A stretch of DNA of 64,000 bases from Pseudomonadota bacterium. Lineage in GTDB: Bacteria > Pseudomonadota > Gammaproteobacteria > Steroidobacterales > Steroidobacteraceae. Position numbers and translations under genes: made by a program. The DNA is taken from contig JAFEDT010000006.1 in NCBI GenBank assembly GCA_018241445.1, forward strand, positions 186,001 to 250,000, given 5' to 3'. The notes under the pieces are model-generated. The model did no database searches. It was not told where the DNA came from and was given only the letters and a program-made list of their open reading frames with translations. Of the stretch, positions 48,719 to 57,939 are shown one piece after another; within the stretch, counting starts at the first letter, position 1; every line of letters begins with the position of its first letter.

Positions 48719-49251
48719 TGAAACACCCGCGCCTCACCCACCTCGATGCCCGTGACCGGCCCAGCATGGTCGACGTGTCCGCCAAGGCGGTGACCCGCCG
48801 CAGCGCCACCGCCGAGGCGCGCGTGCGCCTGCCGCCGGCCGTGGCGCGCGGGTTGCGCGCCAGTGGCCACCGCACCCGCAAGGGCCCGGTTTTTGACACC
48901 GCGATCGTCGCGGGGGTCATGGCAGCCAAGCGCACCCACGAGCTGATCCCGTTCTGTCATCCGCTGGGGTTGAGCCACTGCCAGGTGGATATCACCCATC
49001 CGCGCGGCGCAATGCTGATCGTGCGCTGCGAGGTGGCGGTCGAACACCGCACCGGCGTGGAGATGGAAGCGCTCACGGGCGCCACGGTGGCCGCGCTGAC
49101 CGTCTACGACATGTGCAAGGCGCTGTCGCACGACATCCGCATCGAGAGCGTGCGGCTGCTGGAGAAGTCCGGCGGGCGCAGCAACTTTCGCCGCCCGGGC
49201 AGCAGTGGTGCGCGCCCGCCGCGGCGCAAGCGCAGGAGCGCGCGCGCATGA
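48718..49251 (+). CDS. moaC: MoaC, cyclic pyranopterin monophosphate synthase
   Basis: 177-residue partner of MoaA. Diagnostic motifs are [20 protein letters not shown] at the N-terminus, [15 protein letters not shown] with catalytic residues, and [20 protein letters not shown] followed by [13 protein letters not shown] basic C-terminal tail ([12 protein letters not shown]) extends beyond the usual end and overlaps the mobA start (ATGA). Coupled to moaA and mobA. Confidence 0.95.
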   Translation: MKHPRLTHLDARDRPSMVDVSAKAVTRRSATAEARVRLPPAVARGLRASGHRTRKGPVFDTAIVAGVMAAKRTHELIPFCHPLGLSHCQVDITHPRGAMLIVRCEVAVEHRTGVEMEALTGATVAALTVYDMCKALSHDIRIESVRLLEKSGGRSNFRRPGSSGARPPRRKRRSARA

Positions 49252-49865
49252 GCGACCTGCCAGCCGCGCCGGCGCCGCTGTACGGACTGGTGCTGACCGG
49301 CGGGCACAGCCGCCGCATGCAGCGCGACAAGGCGCAGCTCAGCTACCGCGGCCGCCCGCAGCTGGAGCGCACCATGGAGCTGCTGCGCGCGCACGTAGAG
49401 CAGGCCTGGATCTCCGTGCGTGCCGATCAACGCGCGGATCCCGCGCGCGCCGCCTTCCCGCAGATCGTCGACACCCGGGCCGACCTGGGCCCCGTCGCCG
49501 GGCTGCTGGCGGCGCAGGCGTCCGCGCCTGCGGCTGCATGGCTGGTGCTGGCGTGCGACCTGCCGCTGCTGGATGAGACGACCGTAGCCACGCTGCTGCA
49601 GCGGCGCGACAGCATGCGTCCGGCAACAGCCTACCGCTCCAGCCACGACGGACTGCCCGAACCGCTGTGCGCCGTCTACGAGCCGGCGAGCGCCGCGGCG
49701 CTGCGCGACTACGTCGCCGGCGGCGGGCGCTGTCCGCGCAGGTTCCTGGGGCACTGCGCCGCACTGTTGCTGGATCAACCCAACCCACACGCCCTCGACA
49801 ACATCAACACGCCGGAAGAGTACCGCGCCGTGAGCACCGCGCTGGAAGGCGCCGCACGTCCATGA
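49248..49865 (+). CDS. mobA: MobA, molybdenum cofactor guanylyltransferase
   Basis: Attaches GMP to molybdenum cofactor to form the MGD used by DMSO-reductase-family enzymes. The 205-residue protein starts at ATG 49248 (overlapping the moaC stop). It carries the nucleotide-binding [29 protein letters not shown] and [11 protein letters not shown], ending with NINTPEEY. The glycine loop has TGGHS where many MobA have AGG(Q/R)S. This implies that the organism makes at least some bis-MGD enzymes. Confidence 0.92.
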   Translation: MSDLPAAPAPLYGLVLTGGHSRRMQRDKAQLSYRGRPQLERTMELLRAHVEQAWISVRADQRADPARAAFPQIVDTRADLGPVAGLLAAQASAPAAAWLVLACDLPLLDETTVATLLQRRDSMRPATAYRSSHDGLPEPLCAVYEPASAAALRDYVAGGGRCPRRFLGHCAALLLDQPNPHALDNINTPEEYRAVSTALEGAARP

Positions 49866-50110
49866 GCACCCGGCGGATCAGCGTGCAGTACTACGCGCTG
49901 CTGCGCGAACAGGCCGGGTGCCGCGGGGAGCAGGTCGAGACCGCGGCCGTGACCGCCGCGGACCTGTACGCGGAACTGCGCCGGCGCCACCCCTTCACAC
50001 TCGACGCCGGCATGCTGCGCGTCGCGGTCAACGCGCAGTTCAGCGATTGGTCGCGTCCGCTGCGCGACGGTGACGCGGTGGTGTTCATTCCACCGGTTGC
50101 CGGGGGTTGA
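49862..50110 (+). CDS. moaD: MoaD, molybdopterin synthase small subunit
   Basis: 82-residue ubiquitin-fold sulfur carrier ending in the obligatory Gly-Gly (VVFIPPVAGG), which is adenylated and thiocarboxylated before donating sulfur. ISVQYYALLREQAG at the start and LRDGDAVVF near the end are typical. The ATG overlaps the mobA stop (ATGA). Its activating enzyme MoeB is not in the window. Confidence 0.93.
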   Translation: MSTRRISVQYYALLREQAGCRGEQVETAAVTAADLYAELRRRHPFTLDAGMLRVAVNAQFSDWSRPLRDGDAVVFIPPVAGG

Positions 50111-50116
50111 GGATCC

Positions 50117-50578
50117 ATGGGCACCCGCTTCGAGTTCAGCCTCACCGCCATCGATACGGCCCGCTGGCGCGCCACGCTCGCCGACCCGGCCTGCGGCGGC
50201 TATGCCGCCTTCGAGGGCTGGGTGCGCAACCACAATGAAGGGCTGCAGGTACAACGCCTGGAATACGAGGCTTTCGAGGCGCTGGCTGCGAATGAGGCCG
50301 GGCTCATCCTGGCGCAGGCCCTGCAGCGTTTCGGGGTCGCGCATGCCGCCTGCGTGCACCGCGTGGGTGAGCTGGCGGTGGGCGAGATGGCCGTGTGGGT
50401 CGGCGTCAGCGCGGCGCACCGCGACGAGGCCTTTCGCGCCTGCCGCTTCATCATCGACGAGATCAAACATCGTCTGCCGATCTGGAAGAAGGAACACTAC
50501 CGCAACGGCGACTCAGGCTGGGTCAACTGCGAACGCTGCGCGCAGCCGGGCGCACACCAACATGCCCCGCCGCGCTAG
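50117..50578 (+). CDS. moaE: MoaE, molybdopterin synthase catalytic subunit
   Basis: 153-residue catalytic subunit that pairs with MoaD to add two sulfurs to cPMP. Conserved GWVRNHNEG, LEYEAFEALA, VHRVGELAVGE, and the active-site lysines in LPIWKKEHYRNGDSGWVNC are visible. GAGG lies 6 bp before ATG 50117. Last gene of the cofactor cluster, converging on proA with 10 bp between stops. Confidence 0.94.
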   Translation: MGTRFEFSLTAIDTARWRATLADPACGGYAAFEGWVRNHNEGLQVQRLEYEAFEALAANEAGLILAQALQRFGVAHAACVHRVGELAVGEMAVWVGVSAAHRDEAFRACRFIIDEIKHRLPIWKKEHYRNGDSGWVNCERCAQPGAHQHAPPR

Positions 50579-50588
50579 GCGCTGAGGG

Positions 50589-51854
50589 TCACGGCCGCAG
50601 CTGGCCGCTGCCGCGCACCACGTACTTGTAGCTGGTGAGCTGCGCCACCCCGACCGGCCCGCGGGCGTGGAAGCGGTCGGTGGAAATACCGATCTCCGCA
50701 CCCATGCCGAACTCCCCGCCGTCGGCGAACTGCGTGGAGGCATTGTGCAGCACGATGGCGCTGTCCACCCGTGTCAGGAATCGCTCGGCGGTCGCGGCGT
50801 TGTCGGTGACGATGGCTTCCGTGTGCGCCGAGCCGTAGCGGGCGATGTGGGCGATCGCCGCATCCACCCCGTCCACGACCCGCGCGGCAATGATCGCGTC
50901 GAGGTACTCCGTGTACCAGTCCGCCTCGCTGGCCGGCTGCACCCGCGGATCGGCCTGCTGCGCCTCGCGGTCGCCGCGCACCTCACAGCCCGCGTCCAGC
51001 AGCCGCCGCAACAATGGCCCCAGGTGCGTCGCCGCGCAGGCGCGGTCCACCAGCAGGGTTTCGGCGGCCCCGCAGATCCCGGTGCGGCGCATCTTGGCGT
51101 TGAGCGCCACCGCACAGGCCATGTCGAGCTGCGCATCGCGGTCGACGTAGACGTGACAGTTGCCCTCCAGGTGCCCGATCACCGGAACACGCGCCTCCTT
51201 CTGCACCCGCTCCACCAGGCTGCGGCCGCCGCGCGGCACGAGCACGTCGATGTACTGGGTCATGCCTGAAAGCATGTGACCGACCGCGGCACGCTCGGCG
51301 GTGGGGACCAGCTGGATGCACTGCGGCGGCAGCGCCGCCGCAGCCAGGCCCGCAACCAGGCACTCGTGCAACGCCGCACTGGAGTGACGGCTGTCACTGC
51401 CGCAGCGCAGGATCACGGCATTGCCGGACTTCAGGCACAGCGCGCCGGCATCGGCGGTCACGTTGGGCCGGCTCTCGTAGATGATGCCGATCACACCCAG
51501 CGGGACAGCGACCCGCTGGATCAGCAGGCCGTTGGGGCGCCGCCATTCCTCCAGCACCCGCCCGATGGGATCGGGCAGCGCCGCGACGGCTTCCACGCTG
51601 GCCGCGATCGCCTCGATGCGTTGTGCGGTCAGACGCAGGCGGTCGAGCCGCGCCGCCGACTGCTGCTGCGCCTGCGCGGCGGCCAGGTCGCGCTCATTGG
51701 CGGCGAGGATCAGTGACGCCTGCGCGCGTATCGCGGCCGCGGCGGCCGCAAGCGCCTGGTTCTTGCGCTGCGTCGGGGCCTGCGCCAGTTCCTGCGCGGC
51801 GGCCACAGCCGCCTTGCCCAGTGCGTCCATGACCGGGACCACGCCGTGGCTCAC
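50589..51854 (-). CDS. proA: ProA, gamma-glutamyl phosphate reductase
   Basis: NADPH-dependent reductase (421 residues) making glutamate semialdehyde, step two of proline synthesis. Aldehyde-dehydrogenase-fold motifs are [52 protein letters not shown] with the catalytic Cys, and [23 protein letters not shown] 51854 with GGAGGG upstream overlaps the proB stop (GTGA). Confidence 0.95.
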   Translation of the reverse strand: MSHGVVPVMDALGKAAVAAAQELAQAPTQRKNQALAAAAAAIRAQASLILAANERDLAAAQAQQQSAARLDRLRLTAQRIEAIAASVEAVAALPDPIGRVLEEWRRPNGLLIQRVAVPLGVIGIIYESRPNVTADAGALCLKSGNAVILRCGSDSRHSSAALHECLVAGLAAAALPPQCIQLVPTAERAAVGHMLSGMTQYIDVLVPRGGRSLVERVQKEARVPVIGHLEGNCHVYVDRDAQLDMACAVALNAKMRRTGICGAAETLLVDRACAATHLGPLLRRLLDAGCEVRGDREAQQADPRVQPASEADWYTEYLDAIIAARVVDGVDAAIAHIARYGSAHTEAIVTDNAATAERFLTRVDSAIVLHNASTQFADGGEFGMGAEIGISTDRFHARGPVGVAQLTSYKYVVRGSGQLRP

Positions 51855-53041
51855 GAGCGCCCTCCGGCGCCTGCGCGGGCAGTACCGGCGACCAGCAGCG
51901 CAAGATCGTCGCGATGGATCATTTCATCGCGGCCGCGGAATCCAAGGATGGCTGCGATTTCGGAGGACTTGCGGCCCATGATGCGTGCCGCGTCGACGTC
52001 GGAATAGGCGACCAGGCCGCGTGCGATCTCCGTGCCTTCCGTCGTCAGTACGCTGACGGTGTCGCCACGCTCGAAGCGCCCGCGCGCCGCCGTCACACCG
52101 GCGGGCAAGAGGCTGCGGCCCTGCTGCAGGGCGCGCGCAGCGCCCGCATCTATGGTGATGGCTCCTGCCGGGCGCAGGGTGCCGGCGATCCATTGCTTGC
52201 GCGCCGCCGCCGGCGTCGCGGCGGGATAGAACCAGGTGCACGGCGCCCCGGTTTCCAGGCGGCGCAACGGATGCTCATGGCGGCCGGCGGCGATCACCAG
52301 GTGACAGCCGGCCGCCACCGCAATCCGGGCCGCCGCAATCTTGGTGGCCATGCCGCCGGTGCCCACCTGGGAGGCCGCCCCTCTGCCCATGGCCTCGATC
52401 TCAGGGGTGATCTCGTGCACCTGCTCAATCAGGTGCGCGCGGGAATCGCGGTTGGGATCGGCGCTGTAGAGCCCGTCCACGTCAGACAGCAGCACCAGGC
52501 AGTCCGCCTGGGTCATCTGCGCCACGCGCGCCGCCAGGCGGTCGTTGTCGCCGTAGCGGATCTCCGCGGTCGCCACCGTGTCGTTCTCGTTGATCACCGG
52601 TACTGCGCCGAGTTGCAGCAGCGTCTCCAGGGTCGCACGCGCGTTGAGGTAGCGGCGACGGCGTTCGCTATCCTCGAGCGTCAGCAGCACCTGCGCCACG
52701 GTCACATCCGCCTCTTCCAGCAGCTCCTTCCACGCGTGCGCCAGGCGGATCTGGCCGACCGCCGCGGCTGCCTGGCTCTCCTCCAGGCGCAGGGCGCCTG
52801 CCGGCAGGTCCAGGCGCCTGCGCCCGAGTGCGATCGCCCCGGAGGACACCAGGACCACCTGCTGCCCGCGCCGGCGCAGGCGCAGCAGGTCGGCCGCAAG
52901 GCTCGCCAGCCAGGCGCGGTTGACGCGGCCGCTGGCGCCGTCGACCAGCAGCGCCGACCCGACCTTGATCACCACGCGCCGAGCGCGCATCAGCGGCGCG
53001 GCGCGTGCTGCGGCGGAAGTTGGATGGGGACGGGTGACCAT
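51851..53041 (-). CDS. proB: ProB, glutamate 5-kinase with PUA domain
   Basis: Feedback-regulated first enzyme of proline synthesis, phosphorylating glutamate. The 396-residue form has the amino-acid kinase domain ([58 protein letters not shown]) and a C-terminal PUA domain (about 295-385, ending [27 protein letters not shown]). ATG 53041 is placed by a TATAGT box 8 nt upstream, implying a leaderless message; ATG 52990 would give a more usual N-terminus. Confidence 0.94.
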   Translation of the reverse strand: MVTRPHPTSAAARAAPLMRARRVVIKVGSALLVDGASGRVNRAWLASLAADLLRLRRRGQQVVLVSSGAIALGRRRLDLPAGALRLEESQAAAAVGQIRLAHAWKELLEEADVTVAQVLLTLEDSERRRRYLNARATLETLLQLGAVPVINENDTVATAEIRYGDNDRLAARVAQMTQADCLVLLSDVDGLYSADPNRDSRAHLIEQVHEITPEIEAMGRGAASQVGTGGMATKIAAARIAVAAGCHLVIAAGRHEHPLRRLETGAPCTWFYPAATPAAARKQWIAGTLRPAGAITIDAGAARALQQGRSLLPAGVTAARGRFERGDTVSVLTTEGTEIARGLVAYSDVDAARIMGRKSSEIAAILGFRGRDEMIHRDDLALLVAGTARAGAGGRS

Positions 53042-53049
53042 GCGGCAAA

Positions 53050-53055
53050 ACTATA
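53050..53055 (-). promoter_or_regulatory. -10 box at the proB start
   Basis: TATAGT on the minus strand with 8 nt (TTTGCCGC) between it and ATG 53041, so transcription would start at or within a couple of bases of the start codon. No Shine-Dalgarno is present. Confidence 0.45.
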
Positions 53056-53182
53056 CGGTCTGCCCGCCCGCCGCGCAGCCCCTGGTTCGCCCGGGCCTCC
53101 ATGGCCGGGGTCATGCAGACTGGATCGGCAACGGCCTGTTAAACTCCATCCCGTTTCCAGTCGACTTTCAGGGTGCAGCAGC

Positions 53183-53506
53183 GTGAGCAGGGATTACGAG
53201 CCGGTACGGGGCCAGTGGTACGAGAACGCCGAGGAAGAGGAATCGTTCCGCGTATTGTCGGTCGATGAGGACTCCGAGTTGGTGGAGATCGAATACCTCG
53301 ACGGTGACATCGAGGAAATCGACCTGGAGACCTGGCACGAGATGGACCTGGAACGTATCGACGAGCCCGAGGGCTGGTCGGATTCGGACGACGAGGACGA
53401 GTCCGAAGGGGAAGATGACTGGGAAGACGACGAAGACGAGGATGACGACGACCTGGACGATGATGATGACGAGGACGAGGATGACCGCGAGCGGGACGAA
53501 TATTGA
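53183..53506 (+). CDS. Acidic DUF6763-like small protein
   Basis: 107-residue protein. Residues 1-60 form a compact beta-rich domain (PVRGQWYENAEEEESFRVLS, VEIEYLDGDIEEIDLETWHE) that I recognise as the DUF6763-type, seen in gammaproteobacteria. The last about 45 residues are an almost unbroken Asp/Glu tail. GTG 53183 is the only sensible start. No function is known. Its TGA overlaps the TTG start of the VIT1-type gene, so the two are translationally coupled. Confidence 0.78.
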   Translation: MSRDYEPVRGQWYENAEEEESFRVLSVDEDSELVEIEYLDGDIEEIDLETWHEMDLERIDEPEGWSDSDDEDESEGEDDWEDDEDEDDDDLDDDDDEDEDDRERDEY

Positions 53507-54552
53507 GCGGCAGCGGCAACGAGAGCTGGTATCACGAGAAGGAATCGGCCTGGCTGTACCGACATGTCGCGGCCGCTGAGCGCGACGCCTCACGGCGCGA
53601 ACTGTTCCTGAGCCTCGCGGCCGCCGCCGAGCAGCAGGCGGACAAGTGGCGCGAGGCCGCCGGCCGCACCGGCGGGACGGCCCCCGGGCTGACGTTCACC
53701 CCCACGCTGCGGGCGCGCATCGTGGCCCGCCTGCTGCTTCACTTGCAGCCGCGGTCCCTGCGGCCGGTGCTGGCGGCCATGAAGCTGCGCGGTCTGTCGG
53801 TGTATGGCGCACCGCCCGCAGCGCCGGGCCACCCCATGCCGACCTCCCTGGCGGAAATCGGCGCCCGGCATCGCAGCGCCGTCGGCGGCAGCCTGCGCGC
53901 CGCCGTGTTCGGGGTGAACGACGGCCTGCTGTCCAATGCCAGCCTGGTGCTGGGTGTCGCCGGCTCGGGTGCGCCGGCGCGCTACGTGCTCACGGCAGGC
54001 GCGGCGGGCCTGCTGGCGGGGGCGCTGTCGATGGCCGCGGGCGAGTATGTCTCGGTGCGCTCGCAGCGCGAGATGTACGAGTACCAGATCGGGCTGGAAC
54101 GCGACGAGCTCGCGGAGTACCCGGAAGAGGAAGCAGAGGAACTGGCGCTGATCTACCAGGCGCGCGGCGTGGAGCGCGAGCAGGCGCGCGCCGTCGGCCG
54201 TGCGCTGCTGGCGCGGCCGGAGCAGGCGCTCGACGTGCTGGCGCGCGAGGAGCTGGGACTCAATCCCGACGACCTGGGCTCGCCCTGGGGGGCGGCCACC
54301 GCCTCGTTCATTGCCTTCGCCCTGGGCGCCTGCCTGCCGCTGCTGCCCTTCCTGGCGGGGCTGGCGCGCAACCACGCCCTGGTTGCGACTGTCATACTGA
54401 CACTGGCGGCCCTGTTCGGCGTCGGGCTGGCCCTGTCGCTGTTCACCGGGCGCAACGCGCTCGCCGGGGCCGTGCGCATGGTGCTGATCGGCACCGCGGC
54501 AGGATCCGCGAGCTTCCTGCTCGGCCGGCTGCTCGGCGTGGCTGTCGGTTGA
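53503..54552 (+). CDS. VIT1/CCC1-family transporter with N-terminal ferritin-like stretch
   Basis: 349-residue membrane protein of the vacuolar iron transporter (VIT1/CCC1) family, expected to move Fe2+ or Mn2+. The N-terminus (HEKESAWLYRHVAAAERDAS, RRELFLSLAAAAEQQADKW) resembles a truncated rubrerythrin/ferritin-like helix pair. The transporter domain starts at AAVFGVNDGLLSNASLVLGV, with ALSMAAGEYVSVRSQREMYE (metal-binding helix) and three C-terminal helices. The TTG start overlaps the upstream stop as TTGA. Confidence 0.88.
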   Translation: MSGSGNESWYHEKESAWLYRHVAAAERDASRRELFLSLAAAAEQQADKWREAAGRTGGTAPGLTFTPTLRARIVARLLLHLQPRSLRPVLAAMKLRGLSVYGAPPAAPGHPMPTSLAEIGARHRSAVGGSLRAAVFGVNDGLLSNASLVLGVAGSGAPARYVLTAGAAGLLAGALSMAAGEYVSVRSQREMYEYQIGLERDELAEYPEEEAEELALIYQARGVEREQARAVGRALLARPEQALDVLAREELGLNPDDLGSPWGAATASFIAFALGACLPLLPFLAGLARNHALVATVILTLAALFGVGLALSLFTGRNALAGAVRMVLIGTAAGSASFLLGRLLGVAVG

Positions 54553-54638
54553 TCTTGAAATCCCTCCCCGGGGAACCCATGTGTCGGCTGTAAGGTCCTG
54601 AATGTAGAGTGCCCCGCAGCCAAAGGAGCTGTCCGTTC

Positions 54639-55535
54639 ATGAAGCGCATTGCCCTGTTCCTCCTGACCAACCTTGCGGTCCTGCTGGTGCTGTCGGTGGT
54701 TGCCCGGCTGCTGGGCCTGGACCAGTGGCTGGCCGTCCACGGCCAGAGCATGGGTGGCCTGCTGGTGCTGGCGGCCTTCTATGGCTTCGCCGGCTCTTTC
54801 ATCTCGCTGGCCATGTCGAAGTGGATGGCCAAACGCACCATGGGTGTGCAGGTCATCGACCCCGCCACCACCGACCCCACCGGGCGCTGGCTGCTGGGTG
54901 TGGTCGAGCATCATGCCCGCACCGTCGGGGTCAACATGCCCGAAGTGGGCATTTTCGATTCTCCCGAGCCCAACGCCTTCGCCACCGGTGCGCGCCGCAA
55001 TGCCGCGCTGGTGGCGGTCAGTACCGGCCTGCTGCGGCAGATGAAGCGCGAGGAGGTCGAGGCGGTGCTGGGGCACGAGATGACCCACGTCGCCAACGGC
55101 GACATGGTGACGCTCACCCTGATCCAGGGCGTGGTCAACACCTTCGTCATCTTCCTGGCGCGCGTGATCGGCAACATCATCGACCGCGCGGTGTTCCGCT
55201 CCGAGGACGGCCGGGGTGTCGCCTCGTTCGCCACCGTGATCGTGCTGCAGTTGTTGCTGGGAATAGTTGCCAACGTAATAGTGATGTGGTTCTCGCGACG
55301 GCGCGAGTTCCGGGCCGACCGCGGTGGCGCCCAGCTCGCCGGCACCAACAGCATGATCGCGGCGCTCGAGAGCCTGAAGCGCGTGCACGAGCCGCTGCCC
55401 ACGCAGCAGATGGCGGCGCTCGGCATCGCCGGCGGCGACGTCGGTGGCGGCCTGAAGCGGCTGTTCATGAGCCATCCGCCGCTGGATGAGCGCATCGCCG
55501 CGCTGCGCGCGGCCGCCGCCAGCCCGCAGGGCTGA
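54639..55535 (+). CDS. htpX: HtpX, membrane zinc metalloprotease
   Basis: 298-residue M48 protease involved in quality control of membrane proteins. Two N-terminal helices are followed by zinc-binding HEMTH (in [17 protein letters not shown]), two further helices, and the distal glutamate motif [29 protein letters not shown] is the conserved C-terminus. AAGGAG lies 11 bp before ATG 54639, fixing the start. Confidence 0.96.
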   Translation: MKRIALFLLTNLAVLLVLSVVARLLGLDQWLAVHGQSMGGLLVLAAFYGFAGSFISLAMSKWMAKRTMGVQVIDPATTDPTGRWLLGVVEHHARTVGVNMPEVGIFDSPEPNAFATGARRNAALVAVSTGLLRQMKREEVEAVLGHEMTHVANGDMVTLTLIQGVVNTFVIFLARVIGNIIDRAVFRSEDGRGVASFATVIVLQLLLGIVANVIVMWFSRRREFRADRGGAQLAGTNSMIAALESLKRVHEPLPTQQMAALGIAGGDVGGGLKRLFMSHPPLDERIAALRAAAASPQG

Positions 55536-55548
55536 CGGCGGCACACCG

Positions 55549-56967
55549 GTGACGACGGCACCTGCGCCGCAGACGGCACTGCGGACGATCCTGGGCGCCG
55601 AGGGCCTGCTGACCGCGGACGCGGACTGCGCACCCTTCCTGGTCGACCAGCTGCAGCGCTACCACGGACGCACGCTCGGCGTCGCCCTGCCACGCTCCAC
55701 CGCCGAGGTCGCCCAGGTGCTGGCGCTGTGCAACAGCGCGCGCATCGGCGTGGTCCCGCAGGGCGGAAACACCGGCTACTGTGGCGGCGCCACGCCGGAT
55801 GAGAGCGGCACGCAGCTGGTGTTGTCGCTGCGCGGCCTGAACCGCGTGCGCAGCGTCGATGCCGCCGGCTACAGCCTGGTCGCGGAAGCCGGCTGCCTGC
55901 TGGTGCAGGTTCAGGACGCGGCCGCGGCCGCGCAACGCCTGTTCCCGCTCAGCCTGGGATCGGAGGGCAGCTGCCAGATCGGCGGCAACCTCTCGACCAA
56001 CGCCGGCGGCACCGCGGTGCTGCGTTACGGCATGATGCGCGACCTGGTGCTGGGGCTGGAGGTGGTGCTGGCCGACGGCCGCGTGCTCGACACGCTCACC
56101 TCGCTGCGCAAGGACAACACCGGTTACGACATCAAGTCACTGTTCCTGGGCGCCGAGGGCACCCTCGGTGTCATCACCGCCGCCAGCCTGAAGCTCTTTC
56201 CACAGCAGCAGGTGCATGCCACGGCGCTGGCGGCGGTCGCCGACGTGGCCGCAGCGGTGCGCCTGCTCGCACAGCTGCGCGAGTCCAGCGGCGATCGTGT
56301 CAGTTCCTTCGAACTGATCCCGCGCATTGCGGTGGACCTGGCCGCGCGGCACATCGAGGGTGTCAGCGATCCGCTGCCGGGCGGCCACGAGTGGTACGTG
56401 CTGTGCGAGCTGAGCGCCGCGCGGGCCGCGGAACCGCTGGATACGGTGCTGCAGGAGGCGCTGGCGGCGGCACATGAATCGGGCCTGGTGCGCGACGCCG
56501 TGTTGTGCCACAGCGAGCGCGAGCGCCTCGCCCTGTGGAAGCTGCGCGAGAGCATCCCCCAGGCCCAGCGGCGCGAGGGCGCGAGCCTCAGGCACGACAT
56601 CAGCGTGCCGGTTGGCGCGCTGCCGCAGTTCATGGCGCGCGCGGTTCCCTGGGTCGGCGCTCACGTACCGCAGGGGCGGCTCGTGGCCTATGGTCACGTC
56701 GGCGACGGCAACCTGCATTTCAACCTCAACCAGGCCGCGGGCACGGCGCCCGCTGAGCTGCTGGCGCAGGCGCCGCGCGTCCGGCGCGGCATCCACGACA
56801 TGGTGCAGGAATTCGGCGGCAGCTTCAGCGCCGAGCACGGCATCGGCCAGTCGAAGGTGGCCGAGCTGGAACGCTACGCACCGCCGCTGGAGCTGGAACT
56901 GATGCGCGCGATCAAACACGCATTCGACCCCAACGGCATCCTCAACCCTGGCAAGGTGCTGCGGTAG
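55549..56967 (+). CDS. FAD-linked D-2-hydroxyacid dehydrogenase (D-2-hydroxyglutarate/D-lactate type)
   Basis: 472-residue VAO/GlcD-family flavoenzyme. The FAD-binding segments are VPQGGNTGYCGGATPD and SEGSCQIGGNLSTNAGGTAVL followed by RYG. The C-terminal FAD-oxidase domain has GHVGDGNLHFNLNQ, SAEHGIGQSKVAELERY and DPNGILNPGKV. Overall layout is closest to D-2-hydroxyglutarate dehydrogenases; D-lactate or glycolate remain possible. GTG 55549 lies 13 bp after htpX. Electron acceptor unknown. Confidence 0.88.
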   Translation: MTTAPAPQTALRTILGAEGLLTADADCAPFLVDQLQRYHGRTLGVALPRSTAEVAQVLALCNSARIGVVPQGGNTGYCGGATPDESGTQLVLSLRGLNRVRSVDAAGYSLVAEAGCLLVQVQDAAAAAQRLFPLSLGSEGSCQIGGNLSTNAGGTAVLRYGMMRDLVLGLEVVLADGRVLDTLTSLRKDNTGYDIKSLFLGAEGTLGVITAASLKLFPQQQVHATALAAVADVAAAVRLLAQLRESSGDRVSSFELIPRIAVDLAARHIEGVSDPLPGGHEWYVLCELSAARAAEPLDTVLQEALAAAHESGLVRDAVLCHSERERLALWKLRESIPQAQRREGASLRHDISVPVGALPQFMARAVPWVGAHVPQGRLVAYGHVGDGNLHFNLNQAAGTAPAELLAQAPRVRRGIHDMVQEFGGSFSAEHGIGQSKVAELERYAPPLELELMRAIKHAFDPNGILNPGKVLR

Positions 56968-56970
56968 TCC

Positions 56971-57939
56971 ATGCGAATCCCTGCACTGCGCCCCGCCGGC
57001 GCCGTCCTGGCGCTTCTGGCCACGGTGAGCGGCTGCCAGCGTCACGGGACTGCGCCCGCTGCGGCCACATCGGGTGCCCCGGCGTCCGCGACCCCTGCCA
57101 TGGCCGGCGCACCGGATGCGGCGGCCGTCACGTCAGGACCGCGGATCACGCTGTCCGCCGACAACGTACACATCGAGTACCACGTGACCGGCGCCGGCGA
57201 GCCGGCAATAGTCCTGATCCACGGCTGGGCCAGCGACTCGGCCTACTGGAACGCGCAGCTTGGGATACTGCGCCCGCTGTACACGGTGGTCACCCTGGAC
57301 CTGGCCGGCCACGGCGCCTCCGGGGCGAACCGTAACGACTGGTCGATCGCCCGCTACGCGCAGGACGTGGCGGCGGTGGTGCGTCAGCTTTCCAACCGGC
57401 GCATCGTGCTGGTCGGTCATGCCATGGGAGCCACCGTCGCCCTGGCCGCGGCGCCGCTCGTCGGTGAACGGCTGCGCGGCATCATCGCCGTCGACGCCCT
57501 GCGCTCCATCGGCCAGCCGCCGCCGGCGGCGGCAGAAGTGCGGCAACGCGTGGCGCCCTTCGAGAGCGACTTCGTGGGCAGCACGCGCAAGCTGGTGCGC
57601 GAGTCGCTGTTCCGGCGCGACGCCGACAACACGCTGGTGCAGAAGGTTGCCTACGACATGTCGCTGGAGCCGCCAGCCGTGGCCATCCCCTCGCTCACCG
57701 CACTGCTGTCGACTGATCTGGCACCGGTGCTGGCCGCGGTGCACGTGCCCGTGTACGCCATCAACTCCGACCTGGCGCCGACCGATGCGGTGCGGATCCG
57801 CAAGGCCCTGCCCGGCTTCCGGCTGGATGTGCTGGAGCACACCGGGCATTTCCTGATGATGGAGGCGCCGGACCGCTTCAATCCGCTGCTGCTGAAGGAC
57901 ATCCAGGCGCTGGCGGAACGCCAGCGTGGACAAGGCTAG
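56971..57939 (+). CDS. Lipoprotein alpha/beta hydrolase lacking the nucleophilic serine
   Basis: 322-residue predicted lipoprotein. The signal ends in the lipobox VSGC (Cys22), an Ala/Pro/Thr-rich linker runs to about 57, then an alpha/beta-hydrolase fold follows. The oxyanion motif is VLIHGWASDSAYW and the acid and His segments are INSDLAPTDAVR and LEHTGHFLMMEAPD. The nucleophile elbow reads GHAMGA with Ala151 (GCC at 57421-57423) where the family has Ser. It is therefore probably non-hydrolytic, or the base is a sequence error. It starts 3 bp after the dehydrogenase; its stop shares CTAG with the tesB stop. Confidence 0.85.
   Translation: MRIPALRPAGAVLALLATVSGCQRHGTAPAAATSGAPASATPAMAGAPDAAAVTSGPRITLSADNVHIEYHVTGAGEPAIVLIHGWASDSAYWNAQLGILRPLYTVVTLDLAGHGASGANRNDWSIARYAQDVAAVVRQLSNRRIVLVGHAMGATVALAAAPLVGERLRGIIAVDALRSIGQPPPAAAEVRQRVAPFESDFVGSTRKLVRESLFRRDADNTLVQKVAYDMSLEPPAVAIPSLTALLSTDLAPVLAAVHVPVYAINSDLAPTDAVRIRKALPGFRLDVLEHTGHFLMMEAPDRFNPLLLKDIQALAERQRGQG

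Noticed and set aside
53383..53506. Asp/Glu tract as a possible frameshift or sequencing artefact
   Set aside because: The reading frame stays open, ends with a TTGA overlap to the next gene, and acidic tails occur in this protein type.
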